From CAZTLI01 sp964614375 (lineage in GTDB: Bacteria > Chloroflexota > Anaerolineae > Aggregatilineales > Phototrophicaceae): a DNA stretch of 9,139 nucleotides. The translations under genes were made by a program, and so were the position numbers. This document shows, in pieces, positions 1-5,901 of this stretch (position 1 is the stretch's first letter; every line of letters starts with the position of its first letter). The stretch is taken from positions 1 to 9,139 of the forward strand of contig CAZTLI010000206.1 of the NCBI GenBank assembly GCA_964614375.1, in the 5' to 3' direction. The notes under the pieces were generated by a model. The model ran no database searches and was not told the DNA's origin. It was given only the letters and a program-made list of their open reading frames with translations.

Positions 1-130
1 CGTTACAGTGACTATTACACACTGTGATACCCTTCTCGCACTGTCCAACGCACAAACGGCTCTGATCCCCGCCTGTCTGGAACGGTACACATTAGGCGGA
101 CAGGGCGCGGTGTTGTGTTCGCATCAGGTT

Positions 131-155
131 AATTGCCCCCTTTCAAATGGCAATT
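131..155. repeat. 7-bp inverted repeat upstream of the MerR operon
   Basis: AATTGCC (131-137) and GGCAATT (149-155) are perfect reverse complements around an 11-nt loop. The element lies about 25 bases upstream of the -35 box of the MerR promoter. It could be an operator for another regulator or the tail of an upstream transcription unit; no T-tract follows, so a terminator is unlikely. The rest of 1-178 shows no gene. Confidence 0.35.
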
Positions 156-178
156 TATGAGAAACGGATGAGAACGGC

Positions 179-209
179 TTGCGTGTCACGCTGCGTGATA
201 CCCTAGCAT
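179..209 (+). promoter_or_regulatory. MerR-type promoter with operator dyad in a 19-bp spacer
   Basis: A -35-like TTGCGT (179-184) and a -10-like TAGCAT (204-209) are separated by exactly 19 bp, the over-long spacer typical of promoters activated by MerR-family proteins through DNA untwisting. Inside the spacer sits a dyad: TCACGC (186-191), central T192, GCGTGA (193-198). With one mismatched pair it extends to 183-201. The expected transcript start is near 216, and the MerR gene begins at 243. The placement indicates autoregulation of the MerR-VOC operon. The boxes are weak matches to consensus, as usual for activator-dependent promoters. Seen: dyad and spacing. Inferred: binding by the adjacent MerR protein. 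Confidence 0.72.
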
Positions 210-242
210 GGTGAATGTCAGTCAGCCAACCGGGAGCGTATC

Positions 243-1094
243 ATGTTTCTGACGGGCGAATTTTCGCGCATCGCGCGGGTGTCGAAGCGTCTGCTGCAAT
301 ACTACGATGAAATCGGTCTGCTCAAACCCGCCCACACCGACCCGCAAACAGGCTATCGCTACTACAGCGCTCGCCAGCTCCCGCGCCTGAATCGTATTCT
401 CGCGCTGAAGGAACTGGGGTTGTCGCTGGAGCAAATCGCCCGGATGCTGGACGATGCCATCTCCGACGAGGAGATTCGCGGGATGCTGGTGCTGCAACGG
501 GCCCAGCTAGAGCAGTCGCTCCTGCAAGACCTGCAACGCTTCCGCCGGATTGAATCGCGCTTGCGGCAGGACGACCTGCCCGATGTGGTGCTGAAGTCCG
601 TCCCGGCACAACGCTATCTATCCCTGCGGACTCAGGTTGAGTCGTTGATGGCGGGATGGAACGTGATTCAGCATATCGTCCGCAGCCTGCCGACACACGT
701 TGGCACATCGACTCTCGGTCACTTCGTCGCCATCACCCACACGGAATTGTACGAAGAAAATGACATTGACGTGCAATTCGGTTTCCTTATCACAGGTGAG
801 GTCGATAGCCCGCTAGCACTATCCGACACGGAACAGTTGACCATCACCGAACTACCCGCTGTCGAAACAATGGCGACCATCGCCCATGTCGGCGGGCCTT
901 CAACATCCAACGTGGGGTATGGCGCACTCGGTCAGTGGATAGAGGCCAACAATTATCGTCTCGCGGGCGCGCAGCGAGAGGTGTTTCTGGACTTTCCATT
1001 CCCGACCAGAGAAGAAGACTTCGTGATTGAGATTCAATTCCCCGTCGAATCAGTCGATACTTCCCGACGGCTGCTGCCTGACTTACTCGATTAG
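243..1094 (+). CDS. MerR family transcriptional regulator with GyrI-like effector domain
   Basis: A 283-aa DNA-binding regulator of the TipA/BmrR type. Residues 1-70 form the winged helix-turn-helix: YYDEIGLLKP at 20-29 and GYRYY at 37-41 are the family signatures. Residues about 75-112 (LEQSLLQDLQRFRRIESRL region) form the long dimerisation coiled coil. From about 118 (LKSVPAQRYLSLR) to the C terminus (IEIQFPV) the protein resembles a GyrI-like/AraC effector-binding domain, which in relatives binds drugs or other bulky hydrophobic ligands. The length is normal for the group. The ATG at 243 is preceded by GGGAG at 232-236, spacing 6. The next gene starts 21 bases after the stop, so the two are very probably co-transcribed. 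The promoter at 179-209 suggests self-control. The ligand is unknown. Confidence 0.93.
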   Translation: MFLTGEFSRIARVSKRLLQYYDEIGLLKPAHTDPQTGYRYYSARQLPRLNRILALKELGLSLEQIARMLDDAISDEEIRGMLVLQRAQLEQSLLQDLQRFRRIESRLRQDDLPDVVLKSVPAQRYLSLRTQVESLMAGWNVIQHIVRSLPTHVGTSTLGHFVAITHTELYEENDIDVQFGFLITGEVDSPLALSDTEQLTITELPAVETMATIAHVGGPSTSNVGYGALGQWIEANNYRLAGAQREVFLDFPFPTREEDFVIEIQFPVESVDTSRRLLPDLLD

Positions 1095-1115
1095 TCCGAT
1101 TCAGGAGACATCAAC

Positions 1116-1532
1116 ATGAATACACTCAAAACAGGCGGCGTGCATCACATCGTCCTCACCGTCAGCGATTTGCAATGTTCTGTCGATTTCTATACGAAGG
1201 TGCTCGATTTCAAGGTCAACGCGGGCAGTGTCGAAAGTGGGCGCGTCTTCCTCATCAATGGCAGCATGGTGCTGGCAGTCGGTTTGCCGCCCGATGGCAC
1301 GCAAACGCCTAAAAACGACCAGTTCAGCGAACATCGCATGGGACTCGACCATCTGAGCATTGCCGTAAACGACTATGAAACGCTGGAATTTGCCAAGCGC
1401 ACCTTTGATGCACACGGCGTCTCGCATGGCGACATTAAAGACCTGCGTCCGGCGGGATTTCCGGTGTGTGTCCTCGCCTTCCGCGACCCGGACAACATCC
1501 AACTGGAATTGACCGCGCCCGCGCCCAATTAA
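1116..1532 (+). CDS. VOC family protein (glyoxalase/bleomycin-resistance/dioxygenase fold)
   Basis: A 138-aa cytoplasmic protein with two beta-alpha-beta-beta-beta modules (about 8-57 and 76-134). The module starts HHIVLTVSDL (10-19) and GLDHLSIAV (76-84) and the closing DPDNIQLEL (124-132) are typical. H11, H79 and E131 sit at the positions that hold the metal ion in this superfamily, so a metal-dependent lyase, isomerase, dioxygenase or thiol transferase, or a drug-binding protein, is possible; the reaction cannot be chosen from sequence. AGGAG at 1103-1107, 8 bases before the ATG, is a strong ribosome binding site. It is the second gene of the MerR operon, which suggests induction by a toxic compound that it may detoxify or bind. 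A terminator follows directly. Confidence 0.9.
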   Translation: MNTLKTGGVHHIVLTVSDLQCSVDFYTKVLDFKVNAGSVESGRVFLINGSMVLAVGLPPDGTQTPKNDQFSEHRMGLDHLSIAVNDYETLEFAKRTFDAHGVSHGDIKDLRPAGFPVCVLAFRDPDNIQLELTAPAPN

Positions 1533-1553
1533 TCCGACATGTCACTAGCTTTT

Positions 1554-1580
1554 AAGAACCAGCCACTGCGCTGGTTTTTT
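1554..1580 (+). terminator. Rho-independent terminator of the MerR-VOC operon
   Basis: AACCAGC (1557-1563) pairs with GCTGGTT (1570-1576) around a 6-base loop and runs into a six-T tract (1575-1580). The upstream AAG can extend the stem into the T-tract. It lies about 20 bases after the VOC stop codon and closes the operon. Confidence 0.85.
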
Positions 1581-1598
1581 GGATGGGGGATGATTGGG

Positions 1599-1604
1599 TA
1601 GAAT
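1599..1604 (+). promoter_or_regulatory. Possible -10 box for the PPOX-fold gene
   Basis: TAGAAT matches the TATAAT consensus in five of six bases and lies just after the preceding terminator, in the only gap available for this gene's promoter. No convincing -35 box is present at 16-18 bp. If real, transcription would start near 1611, downstream of the alternative starts at 1594 and 1603, which supports the ATG at 1642. Confidence 0.3.
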
Positions 1605-1641
1605 GGAGAGGCTTGCGTATTGTGAGAAAAGGAACAGTTTG

Positions 1642-2073
1642 ATGCAGTCCATGACACCTGATGAAATCCGCGCCTTTTTGCTGGATGCACCCCGTACAGG
1701 CATCCTCGCCACCGTCCGCGCCGATGGTCGCCCTCATACCGCGCCCATCTGGTTTGACATGGATGGCGACGACTTCATGTTCACCACATGGCATACGTCG
1801 GTCAAAGCCGCTAATCTGCGCCGGGACGCGCGGGTGTCGCTGTGTGTGAATGACGAAAAGCCGCCCTATGCCTATGTCATCATCGAAGGCACAGCAACAT
1901 TCATCACCGACCCGGACAGGGTACAGCTCAAACACTGGGCGACACGCCTCGCCGGACGCTATATGGGCGCAGATTTAGCCGAACAGTATGGCAATCGCAA
2001 TTCGGTGGAGGGCGAACTGCTGCTGCGCCTCACACCCGCCAATATCGTCGCCCACAAAAATATCGCCGATTGA
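1642..2073 (+). CDS. PPOX-class flavin/F420-binding oxidoreductase (pyridoxamine phosphate oxidase fold)
   Basis: A 143-aa split beta-barrel protein. The run GILATVRADGRPHTAPIWF (20-38) is the first pair of strands of the pyridoxamine 5'-phosphate oxidase-like fold. It is followed by a WHTSVKAANLRRDARVSLC stretch of the kind that binds the FMN or F420 phosphate. Pattern and length resemble the 'PPOX class probable F420-dependent enzyme' group (Rv1155-like) more than true PdxH. These proteins act as cytoplasmic dimers that reduce small substrates or bind cofactor; the substrate is unknown. The frame is open back to TTG 1594 and ATG 1603, but ATG 1642 has AAAAGGAA (1627-1634) at a spacing of 7, so I prefer it. 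It sits between a terminator and the toxin-antitoxin promoter and is probably monocistronic. Confidence 0.87.
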   Translation: MQSMTPDEIRAFLLDAPRTGILATVRADGRPHTAPIWFDMDGDDFMFTTWHTSVKAANLRRDARVSLCVNDEKPPYAYVIIEGTATFITDPDRVQLKHWATRLAGRYMGADLAEQYGNRNSVEGELLLRLTPANIVAHKNIAD

Positions 2074-2103
2074 GTTCACACTAAAACCGGTGCTGTGAAG
2101 TGT

Positions 2104-2111
2104 TATATAAT
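2104..2111 (+). promoter_or_regulatory. Probable -10 region of the toxin-antitoxin operon
   Basis: TATAAT (2106-2111) is a perfect -10 consensus, overlapping TATATA (2104-2109), which has an extended-minus-10 TG two bases upstream (2101-2102). No good -35 box is seen at the right distance; an extended -10 could compensate. The expected start is near 2118, about 23 bases before the ATG at 2141. Phd-type antitoxins usually repress at such a site, but no clear palindrome is visible here. Confidence 0.55.
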
Positions 2112-2140
2112 AGCCATAGTTACATGCTGGAGGGATAACG

Positions 2141-2176
2141 ATGGAACCGTATTCGTTACGCGATGCACAGGATTAA
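2141..2176 (+). other. Severed N-terminus of the antitoxin: start, 10 further codons, then TAA
   Basis: ATG 2141 carries the best ribosome binding site of the region (GGAGGG, 2129-2134, spacing 6). It encodes MEPYSLRDAQD, the expected first strand and start of the first helix of a Phd/YefM antitoxin. Codon 12 (2174-2176) is TAA. The frame then continues without a shift as LKPLIDDAQQG, which completes the same helix. One base change (for example from AAA or CAA) would restore a 75-aa antitoxin. As written, this is either an 11-residue leader peptide or the broken start of a pseudogene. Confidence 0.7.
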
Positions 2177-2368
2177 TTGAAACCGTTGATTGACGATGCT
2201 CAACAGGGCAAGTTGGTGTTGATTTTAGACGACGATAATCGCGCTGTGCAGCTAGTGCCCGTGACAACCACTGTCAAGCCGCGTAAGGCGGGCAGCGCAC
2301 GCGGTCAAATTAAGATGTCACCTGATTTCGATACGCCACTCTCGGATTTTGATGAGTATATGGGATGA
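2177..2368 (+). CDS. Phd/YefM-type antitoxin, N-terminally interrupted
   Basis: The remaining 63 residues from the TTG that directly follows the in-frame TAA. LKPLIDDAQQG followed by KLVLILDDDNRAVQLVPV is the Phd/YefM pattern of helix then beta hairpin. The tail (ARGQIKMSPDFDTPLSDFDEYMG) is the acidic, disordered arm that in relatives threads into and neutralises a PIN-domain toxin. The arm is intact, but the N-terminal strand needed for dimerisation and DNA binding is on the other side of the stop. Restart at TTG 2177 is conceivable (AGGA at 2169-2172, spacing only 4; termination-reinitiation) and would leave a protein that may neutralise but not repress. Alternatives are a pseudogene or a sequencing error. 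The stop overlaps the toxin start by 4 bases. Confidence 0.62.
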   Translation: MKPLIDDAQQGKLVLILDDDNRAVQLVPVTTTVKPRKAGSARGQIKMSPDFDTPLSDFDEYMG

Positions 2369-2751
2369 ACTATCTGTTAGACGCACATACATTCCTCTGG
2401 TTCATAAACGATGATTCGTTATTGAGTTCAACCGCAAACGCTCTCATAGAAACGCCGCAACATAACATCCACTTGAGTATTGCGAGTGTATGGGAGATGG
2501 CGATTACAGTGAGTTTAGGGAGACTACAAGTGCCAGCACCCTTCACCGATTTTATAGACATTAATCTGACTAAAAACAGTATCAGCCTATTAGAAATCCG
2601 CACCTCACACACAGGTATTGTAAGTACACTGCCTTTTTATCATCGTGATCCATTTGACAGGCTGATTATTGCCCAATCTCAGAGCGAGGGCATTCCGATT
2701 TTCGGTAAAGATGAGATTTTCGAGGCCTACGGAATTCAACGTCACTGGTAA
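2365..2751 (+). CDS. vapC: PIN-domain ribonuclease toxin, VapC family
   Basis: A 128-aa single PIN domain of full, normal length. The acidic metal-binding residues are all present: D6 in YLLDAHTFLW, E44 in ASVWEMAI, D98 in HRDPFDRLIIAQ and D116 in GKDEIF. In this family they bind Mg2+ or Mn2+ and cleave RNA, often tRNA or rRNA, to stop growth. The ATG overlaps the antitoxin stop (ATGA, 2365-2368), and no separate ribosome binding site is evident, so translation should be coupled to the antitoxin. The toxin therefore looks intact while its antitoxin does not. The target RNA cannot be predicted. Confidence 0.92.
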   Translation: MNYLLDAHTFLWFINDDSLLSSTANALIETPQHNIHLSIASVWEMAITVSLGRLQVPAPFTDFIDINLTKNSISLLEIRTSHTGIVSTLPFYHRDPFDRLIIAQSQSEGIPIFGKDEIFEAYGIQRHW

Positions 2752-2796
2752 GAGTCGAGGAATGCTCTGTGGTTACCTACACATGAGGCACAGACA

Positions 2797-3585
2797 ATGG
2801 CTGCACAATCCGCCCCGGTCGAATCGAGCTTAATGCGCCAGCTTGAACAACTGACACCCGATGACCTCACGGCGCTGCGCGAGACCTATTATCATCACTG
2901 GCTGCATACGTGGATGAAAAGCATCGGACTGGTGACATTGCTGGTCGGTGCGGGGATTCTCACACTCGGCATTTCACGCGGCAGAATGGACATCTACACA
3001 GCGCTGCAACTGTTACTCGGCGGTCTGATTTGTGTGTATAGTCTGTGGGCATCCAATTCACCGTCGCCCCGTGCAATTCTGGGGTATGTGCCGCTGTTCG
3101 CTGTCAGTGGAATCGTGCATGTACTGATTCTGCTGACGGGCGTGACCATCACCTCCGTCATTGGCGCGTTTTTGGGATTGTTGCAACTGCAATGGGCATA
3201 CTCATTTTACGATAACTGGCGCATCTATCGCGGGCTGCCCATTCACACGCCCGCCGACTCCGTTCGCACGCTCTATCACGATGTATGGCAGGCCATTGTC
3301 AGCACCAAACCGGGCGATGGCCTGCCGCTGGTCGAATTGCAAATGGAACGCCGCAACTGGAATCTGGTCATGCTCGATTCAATTGCGCTGGTGGCGACTC
3401 GTTCACGCGAGATGCTGATGGTGGTCGATAAAGAGCAGGTGCGCTTCCGTGAACCCACGCAAAAATCCACCCGCTGGTTGAGTGGACGTATCATCGGGCA
3501 TATCGCCACCTTCCGCGCCAGCCTCCGCCGCAGCCACTGGAGCAAATATGCCGCGTGGAAAGGTGTTGGCGAGGATGGCAAATAG
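2797..3585 (+). CDS. Unrecognised four-helix membrane protein
   Basis: A 262-aa protein that I cannot assign to a named family. A soluble N-terminus (1-40, with LTPDDLTALRETYYHHWLHTW) is followed by four predicted membrane helices at about 42-60, 66-85, 93-114 and 117-137. A basic, soluble C-terminal half of about 120 residues follows. That half has a predicted mixed beta/alpha region (LVELQMERRNWNLVMLDSIA, about 177-196, then an MLMVVDKEQVRF strand pair) resembling a small ligand-binding or regulatory domain. There is no signal peptide. GAGG at 2785-2788, spacing 8, supports the ATG. It starts 45 bases after vapC with no terminator between, so read-through from the toxin promoter is possible. 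It is a transmembrane protein of unknown role. Confidence 0.8.
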   Translation: MAAQSAPVESSLMRQLEQLTPDDLTALRETYYHHWLHTWMKSIGLVTLLVGAGILTLGISRGRMDIYTALQLLLGGLICVYSLWASNSPSPRAILGYVPLFAVSGIVHVLILLTGVTITSVIGAFLGLLQLQWAYSFYDNWRIYRGLPIHTPADSVRTLYHDVWQAIVSTKPGDGLPLVELQMERRNWNLVMLDSIALVATRSREMLMVVDKEQVRFREPTQKSTRWLSGRIIGHIATFRASLRRSHWSKYAAWKGVGEDGK

Positions 3586-3591
3586 GGGATC

Positions 3592-3619
3592 GGTATTGGG
3601 TGTTAGGTTTTAGAGTTGG
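3592..3619. repeat. Degenerate 7-bp tandem repeat (GGTNTTR)
   Basis: GGTATTG (3592-3598), GGTGTTA (3599-3605) and GGTTTTA (3606-3612) follow each other in register, and a decayed fourth unit GAGTTGG ends at 3619. Heptanucleotide short tandem repeats of this kind occur between genes in filamentous cyanobacteria and some other bacteria. No function is assigned. Confidence 0.45.
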
Positions 3620-3656
3620 AGGTAAAGCAATTTCGTAGAGTTTGTATTCCGATTTC

Positions 3657-3679
3657 GCCGTATGCTAAAGTCATACGGC
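3657..3679. repeat. 8-bp perfect inverted repeat
   Basis: GCCGTATG (3657-3664) and CATACGGC (3672-3679) are perfect reverse complements around a 7-base loop. It lies 70 bases after the membrane protein gene. Without a following T-tract it is a poor intrinsic terminator; it may be an operator, an RNA hairpin or part of the palindromic block next to it. Confidence 0.6.
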
Positions 3680-3690
3680 TAATGTTTGAG

Positions 3691-3778
3691 GTAAGCCCCA
3701 TAAATGAGGCTTGTGGTCTTCGTCTTTGAGTCCGGTTCACCGGGCTTACCCCTGTCAGGCACAGGGCTTTAGCCCGTG
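3691..3778. repeat. Cluster of overlapping palindromes, REP-like
   Basis: Four nested or adjoining inverted repeats are visible. GTAAGCCC (3691-3698) matches GGGCTTAC (3742-3749). Inside it, AAGCCCCAT (3693-3701) matches ATGAGGCTT (3704-3712) with one mismatch. CCCTGT (3750-3755) matches ACAGGG (3761-3766). GGGC-TTTA-GCCC (3764-3775) is flanked by CAC (3760-3762) and GTG (3776-3778) with a bulged A. The core GGGCTTTAGCCC is the kind of motif that recurs in dispersed intergenic repeats. Only one copy is in this window, so the dispersed nature is inferred. Confidence 0.55.
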
Positions 3779-3910
3779 ACGTTGGCATCGCGAATTCTGA
3801 CCTACCGCAATCGCACCTTTGCCCACACAATCATCGCCCAAAAAGCGACATGACGGTATACTCCACAGCGGCATCGCTACAAACAAAGGCTAATTTCGTC
3901 CGTGATTGAC

Positions 3911-4642
3911 ATGAATACCGTCGCTGTACAGTTGTACAGCGTTCGTGAGTTATTACAACAGGATTTTGAAGGCACGATTCGCCGCCTCAGTGACATAGGC
4001 TATCAGGCTGTCGAAACCGCCAGTATTTATGGCGAAAGCCCCCAACAGGCGCGTGAACTGTTCGATGAACTCGGCATCCGCGTCTGCGCGGCACACATCA
4101 ACTTTCCACTAAGCGACTCACTCAACAAAGTGCTTGACACATTAGGCGTGCTCGGTTGTGACACGCTGGTTTGCCCTGGTCTGCGTCCCTATTTTCAGGA
4201 CATAGACGGCATTCAGCGCGCCTGTGATTTACTCAACGAAACCCACGCCGCGATACAATCGGCGGGTCTGTCGCTGGCCTATCACAACCACGACTTTGAG
4301 CTGCAAACCACAGCGGGGCAATACGGGCTGCTGCACTTGCTCGCTGGCCTCGACGAGTCGATTATGCTGGAAGTTGATGTCTATTGGCTTCAGGTCGCGG
4401 GTGTCCATGTGCTTGATGTGCTGGATAGTCTCGGCGGGCGAGTGAAACTGCTGCACCTCAAAGACGGGTCGGGCAATAGAGACGCGGCGATGACTGCGCT
4501 CGGCACAGGCGTGATGGACATTCCGGCGGTAGTGGCCCACAGCAGTGCGGCGTGGCATATCGTAGAAATAGACCGCTGCGATACGGATATGCTGACGGCG
4601 CTGGAACAGAGTTATCGCTACCTCGAAGGATTGAACGAATGA
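3911..4642 (+). CDS. Sugar phosphate isomerase/epimerase-like protein (xylose isomerase-like TIM barrel)
   Basis: A 243-aa cytoplasmic TIM-barrel enzyme of the AP endonuclease 2/xylose isomerase-like superfamily. Barrel strands can be followed through VAVQLYSV, YQAVET, VCAAHINFP, TLVCPGL, LAYHNHDFE, IMLEVDVYW, KLLHLKDGS and HIVEID. The metal ligands expected for this fold are present, numbered from ATG 3911: E130 (in YHNHDFE), D156 (in EVDVYW), H182 (in LLHLKD) and E219 (in VEID). Relatives interconvert keto and aldo sugars, epimerise ketoses or act on myo-inositol derivatives; the substrate is not readable. The frame also opens at GTG 3902, but neither start has a clear ribosome binding site; ATG 3911 fits the family N-terminus better. 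It overlaps the next gene by 4 bases, so the two are translationally coupled. Confidence 0.9.
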   Translation: MNTVAVQLYSVRELLQQDFEGTIRRLSDIGYQAVETASIYGESPQQARELFDELGIRVCAAHINFPLSDSLNKVLDTLGVLGCDTLVCPGLRPYFQDIDGIQRACDLLNETHAAIQSAGLSLAYHNHDFELQTTAGQYGLLHLLAGLDESIMLEVDVYWLQVAGVHVLDVLDSLGGRVKLLHLKDGSGNRDAAMTALGTGVMDIPAVVAHSSAAWHIVEIDRCDTDMLTALEQSYRYLEGLNE

Positions 4643-5727
4643 CTGCGCTAAACGTCGGAATCGTTGGTTGTGGCATGATCGCGCCAGCCTATCTGCGTGG
4701 CTGTGCGCTGTTTCCTGACGCGGTGAACGTCACGGCCTGCGCCGATCTTGATACAGACCGTGCCCGACTGTTTACACAGCGGCATGGCCTGCGGGCGCTG
4801 ACTGTAGCGGACTTGATGCGCGCTGATGACATCGACATGGTACTCAATCTGACGATTCCTGCGGCTCATGCAGCAGTCAATCTACAGGCGATTGCGGCAG
4901 GCAAACACATCTATTCCGAAAAACCGCTGGCGACCACCTTATCAGACGGACAGGCAATAATCCACGCAGCACAGCAGGCGGGAGTCGGCGTCGGGTGCGC
5001 GCCGGACACATTTCTCGGCGGCGGTGGACAGACCGTGCGCCACCTCATCGACACAGACGCCATCGGCAAACCCCTGGCGGCGACGGCCTTCATGCTGAGT
5101 CGTGGGCCGGAACCCTGGCATTCCAATCCCTTCTTCTTCTACCAACCCGGTGGCGGCCCGGTGATGGATATGGGGCCATATTACATCACGGCGCTGGTGA
5201 ATTGGCTGGGCGCGGTGAAACAGGTCTCGGCAGTGACCGGACGTGGCTTTTCCGAACGGGTGGCGGGGCATGAGTCGCTTGCAGGCCAGACGATACCGGT
5301 TGATGTCTCGACTCATGCGTCGGGCACATTGGTGTTTGCATCGGGCGCGATAGCGACGTTGATTCTCAGCTTTGATGTGTGGCAGCACAATTTGCCGCGC
5401 CTGGAAATCTATGGCACGGACGGCACAATTAGCGCGCCTGACCCCAATGACTTCGGCGGGACGGTGCGACTATGGCAGCCCAATCACAACGCATGGCGCG
5501 TTGTGCCATTGACGCATCGTGATGACGTACAGCGGGGTATCGGTCTCGTGGATATGGCGACGGCAATTGCGGATAACACATCGCATCGGGCGAGTGGCGC
5601 GCTGGGGCTGCATGTACTGGAAATCATGCTGGCGTTTGATACGTCAGCCAACGAAGGGAAAGCCATCACGCTTGCATCGACGGTCGGTAAACCCGCGCCG
5701 CTGCCTCAAAATCTCACAAGGGTGTAG
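4639..5727 (+). CDS. Gfo/Idh/MocA family NAD(P)-dependent oxidoreductase
   Basis: A 362-aa cytoplasmic dehydrogenase. The N-terminal Rossmann domain (about 1-120) begins NVGIVGCGMIA with the dinucleotide-binding glycines at 7, 10 and 12. The conserved EKP is at 94-96, where the lysine is catalytic in relatives. The C-terminal alpha/beta substrate domain contains GGGPVMDMGPYY ending at 182. In well-studied members this motif reads D-x-G-x-H; here the histidine position is Y181, so the substrate or proton transfer may differ. The frame is open upstream to 4552, but ATG 4639 overlaps the isomerase stop (ATGA) and starts exactly at the Rossmann strand, so I chose it. With the isomerase it probably oxidises and rearranges one sugar or cyclitol. 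Confidence 0.93.
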   Translation: MTALNVGIVGCGMIAPAYLRGCALFPDAVNVTACADLDTDRARLFTQRHGLRALTVADLMRADDIDMVLNLTIPAAHAAVNLQAIAAGKHIYSEKPLATTLSDGQAIIHAAQQAGVGVGCAPDTFLGGGGQTVRHLIDTDAIGKPLAATAFMLSRGPEPWHSNPFFFYQPGGGPVMDMGPYYITALVNWLGAVKQVSAVTGRGFSERVAGHESLAGQTIPVDVSTHASGTLVFASGAIATLILSFDVWQHNLPRLEIYGTDGTISAPDPNDFGGTVRLWQPNHNAWRVVPLTHRDDVQRGIGLVDMATAIADNTSHRASGALGLHVLEIMLAFDTSANEGKAITLASTVGKPAPLPQNLTRV

Positions 5728-5830
5728 CTGAGCGAGGCGATTGTGTGGGGCCGCCCACGTCTCGTTTCTGACCAGCTTCAAACCAGACGGGTGGTGGCGG
5801 GCAATACTAAAACCCATACAATGAGAGACA

Positions 5831-5854
5831 GGCCGGGTATGTACCCGGTTTTTT
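5831..5854 (+). terminator. Rho-independent terminator of the isomerase-dehydrogenase operon
   Basis: CCGGGT (5833-5838) pairs with ACCCGG (5843-5848) around an ATGT tetraloop, followed by six Ts (5849-5854). It sits about 100 bases after the dehydrogenase stop and isolates the kinase-like gene downstream. A weaker GTGGG/CCCAC hairpin (5745-5758) lies just after the stop codon. Confidence 0.88.
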
Positions 5855-5901
5855 GGTCAATAGCAGCGTTGTGTTTCCGGGTTGCTCGTGGTAGAGTTCT
5901 G

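Larger units (their letters stand above)
3586..3910. other. Non-coding, palindrome-rich intergenic region
   Basis: This gap holds no credible gene on either strand. It contains a short heptad repeat (3592-3619), an 8-bp hairpin (3657-3679), a block of overlapping palindromes (3691-3778) and a TATACT hexamer (3857-3862) that could be the -10 box of the downstream sugar operon, although no good -35 box accompanies it. Confidence 0.6.

Noticed and set aside
72..104. CCTGTC/GACAGG inverted repeat in the left intergenic region
   Set aside because: Six pairs over a 21-base loop is within chance expectation and no function is suggested by its place.
3603..3830. Minus-strand open frame of 75 codons in the palindrome-rich gap
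   Set aside because: It merely reads through the inverted repeats, has no ribosome binding site or recognisable domain, and its composition follows the repeats.
4552..4638. Upstream extension of the dehydrogenase frame to ATG 4552
   Set aside because: The extra 29 residues are basic and unrelated to the family, overlap the isomerase gene deeply, and the ATG at 4639 starts at the Rossmann strand with a 4-base overlap.
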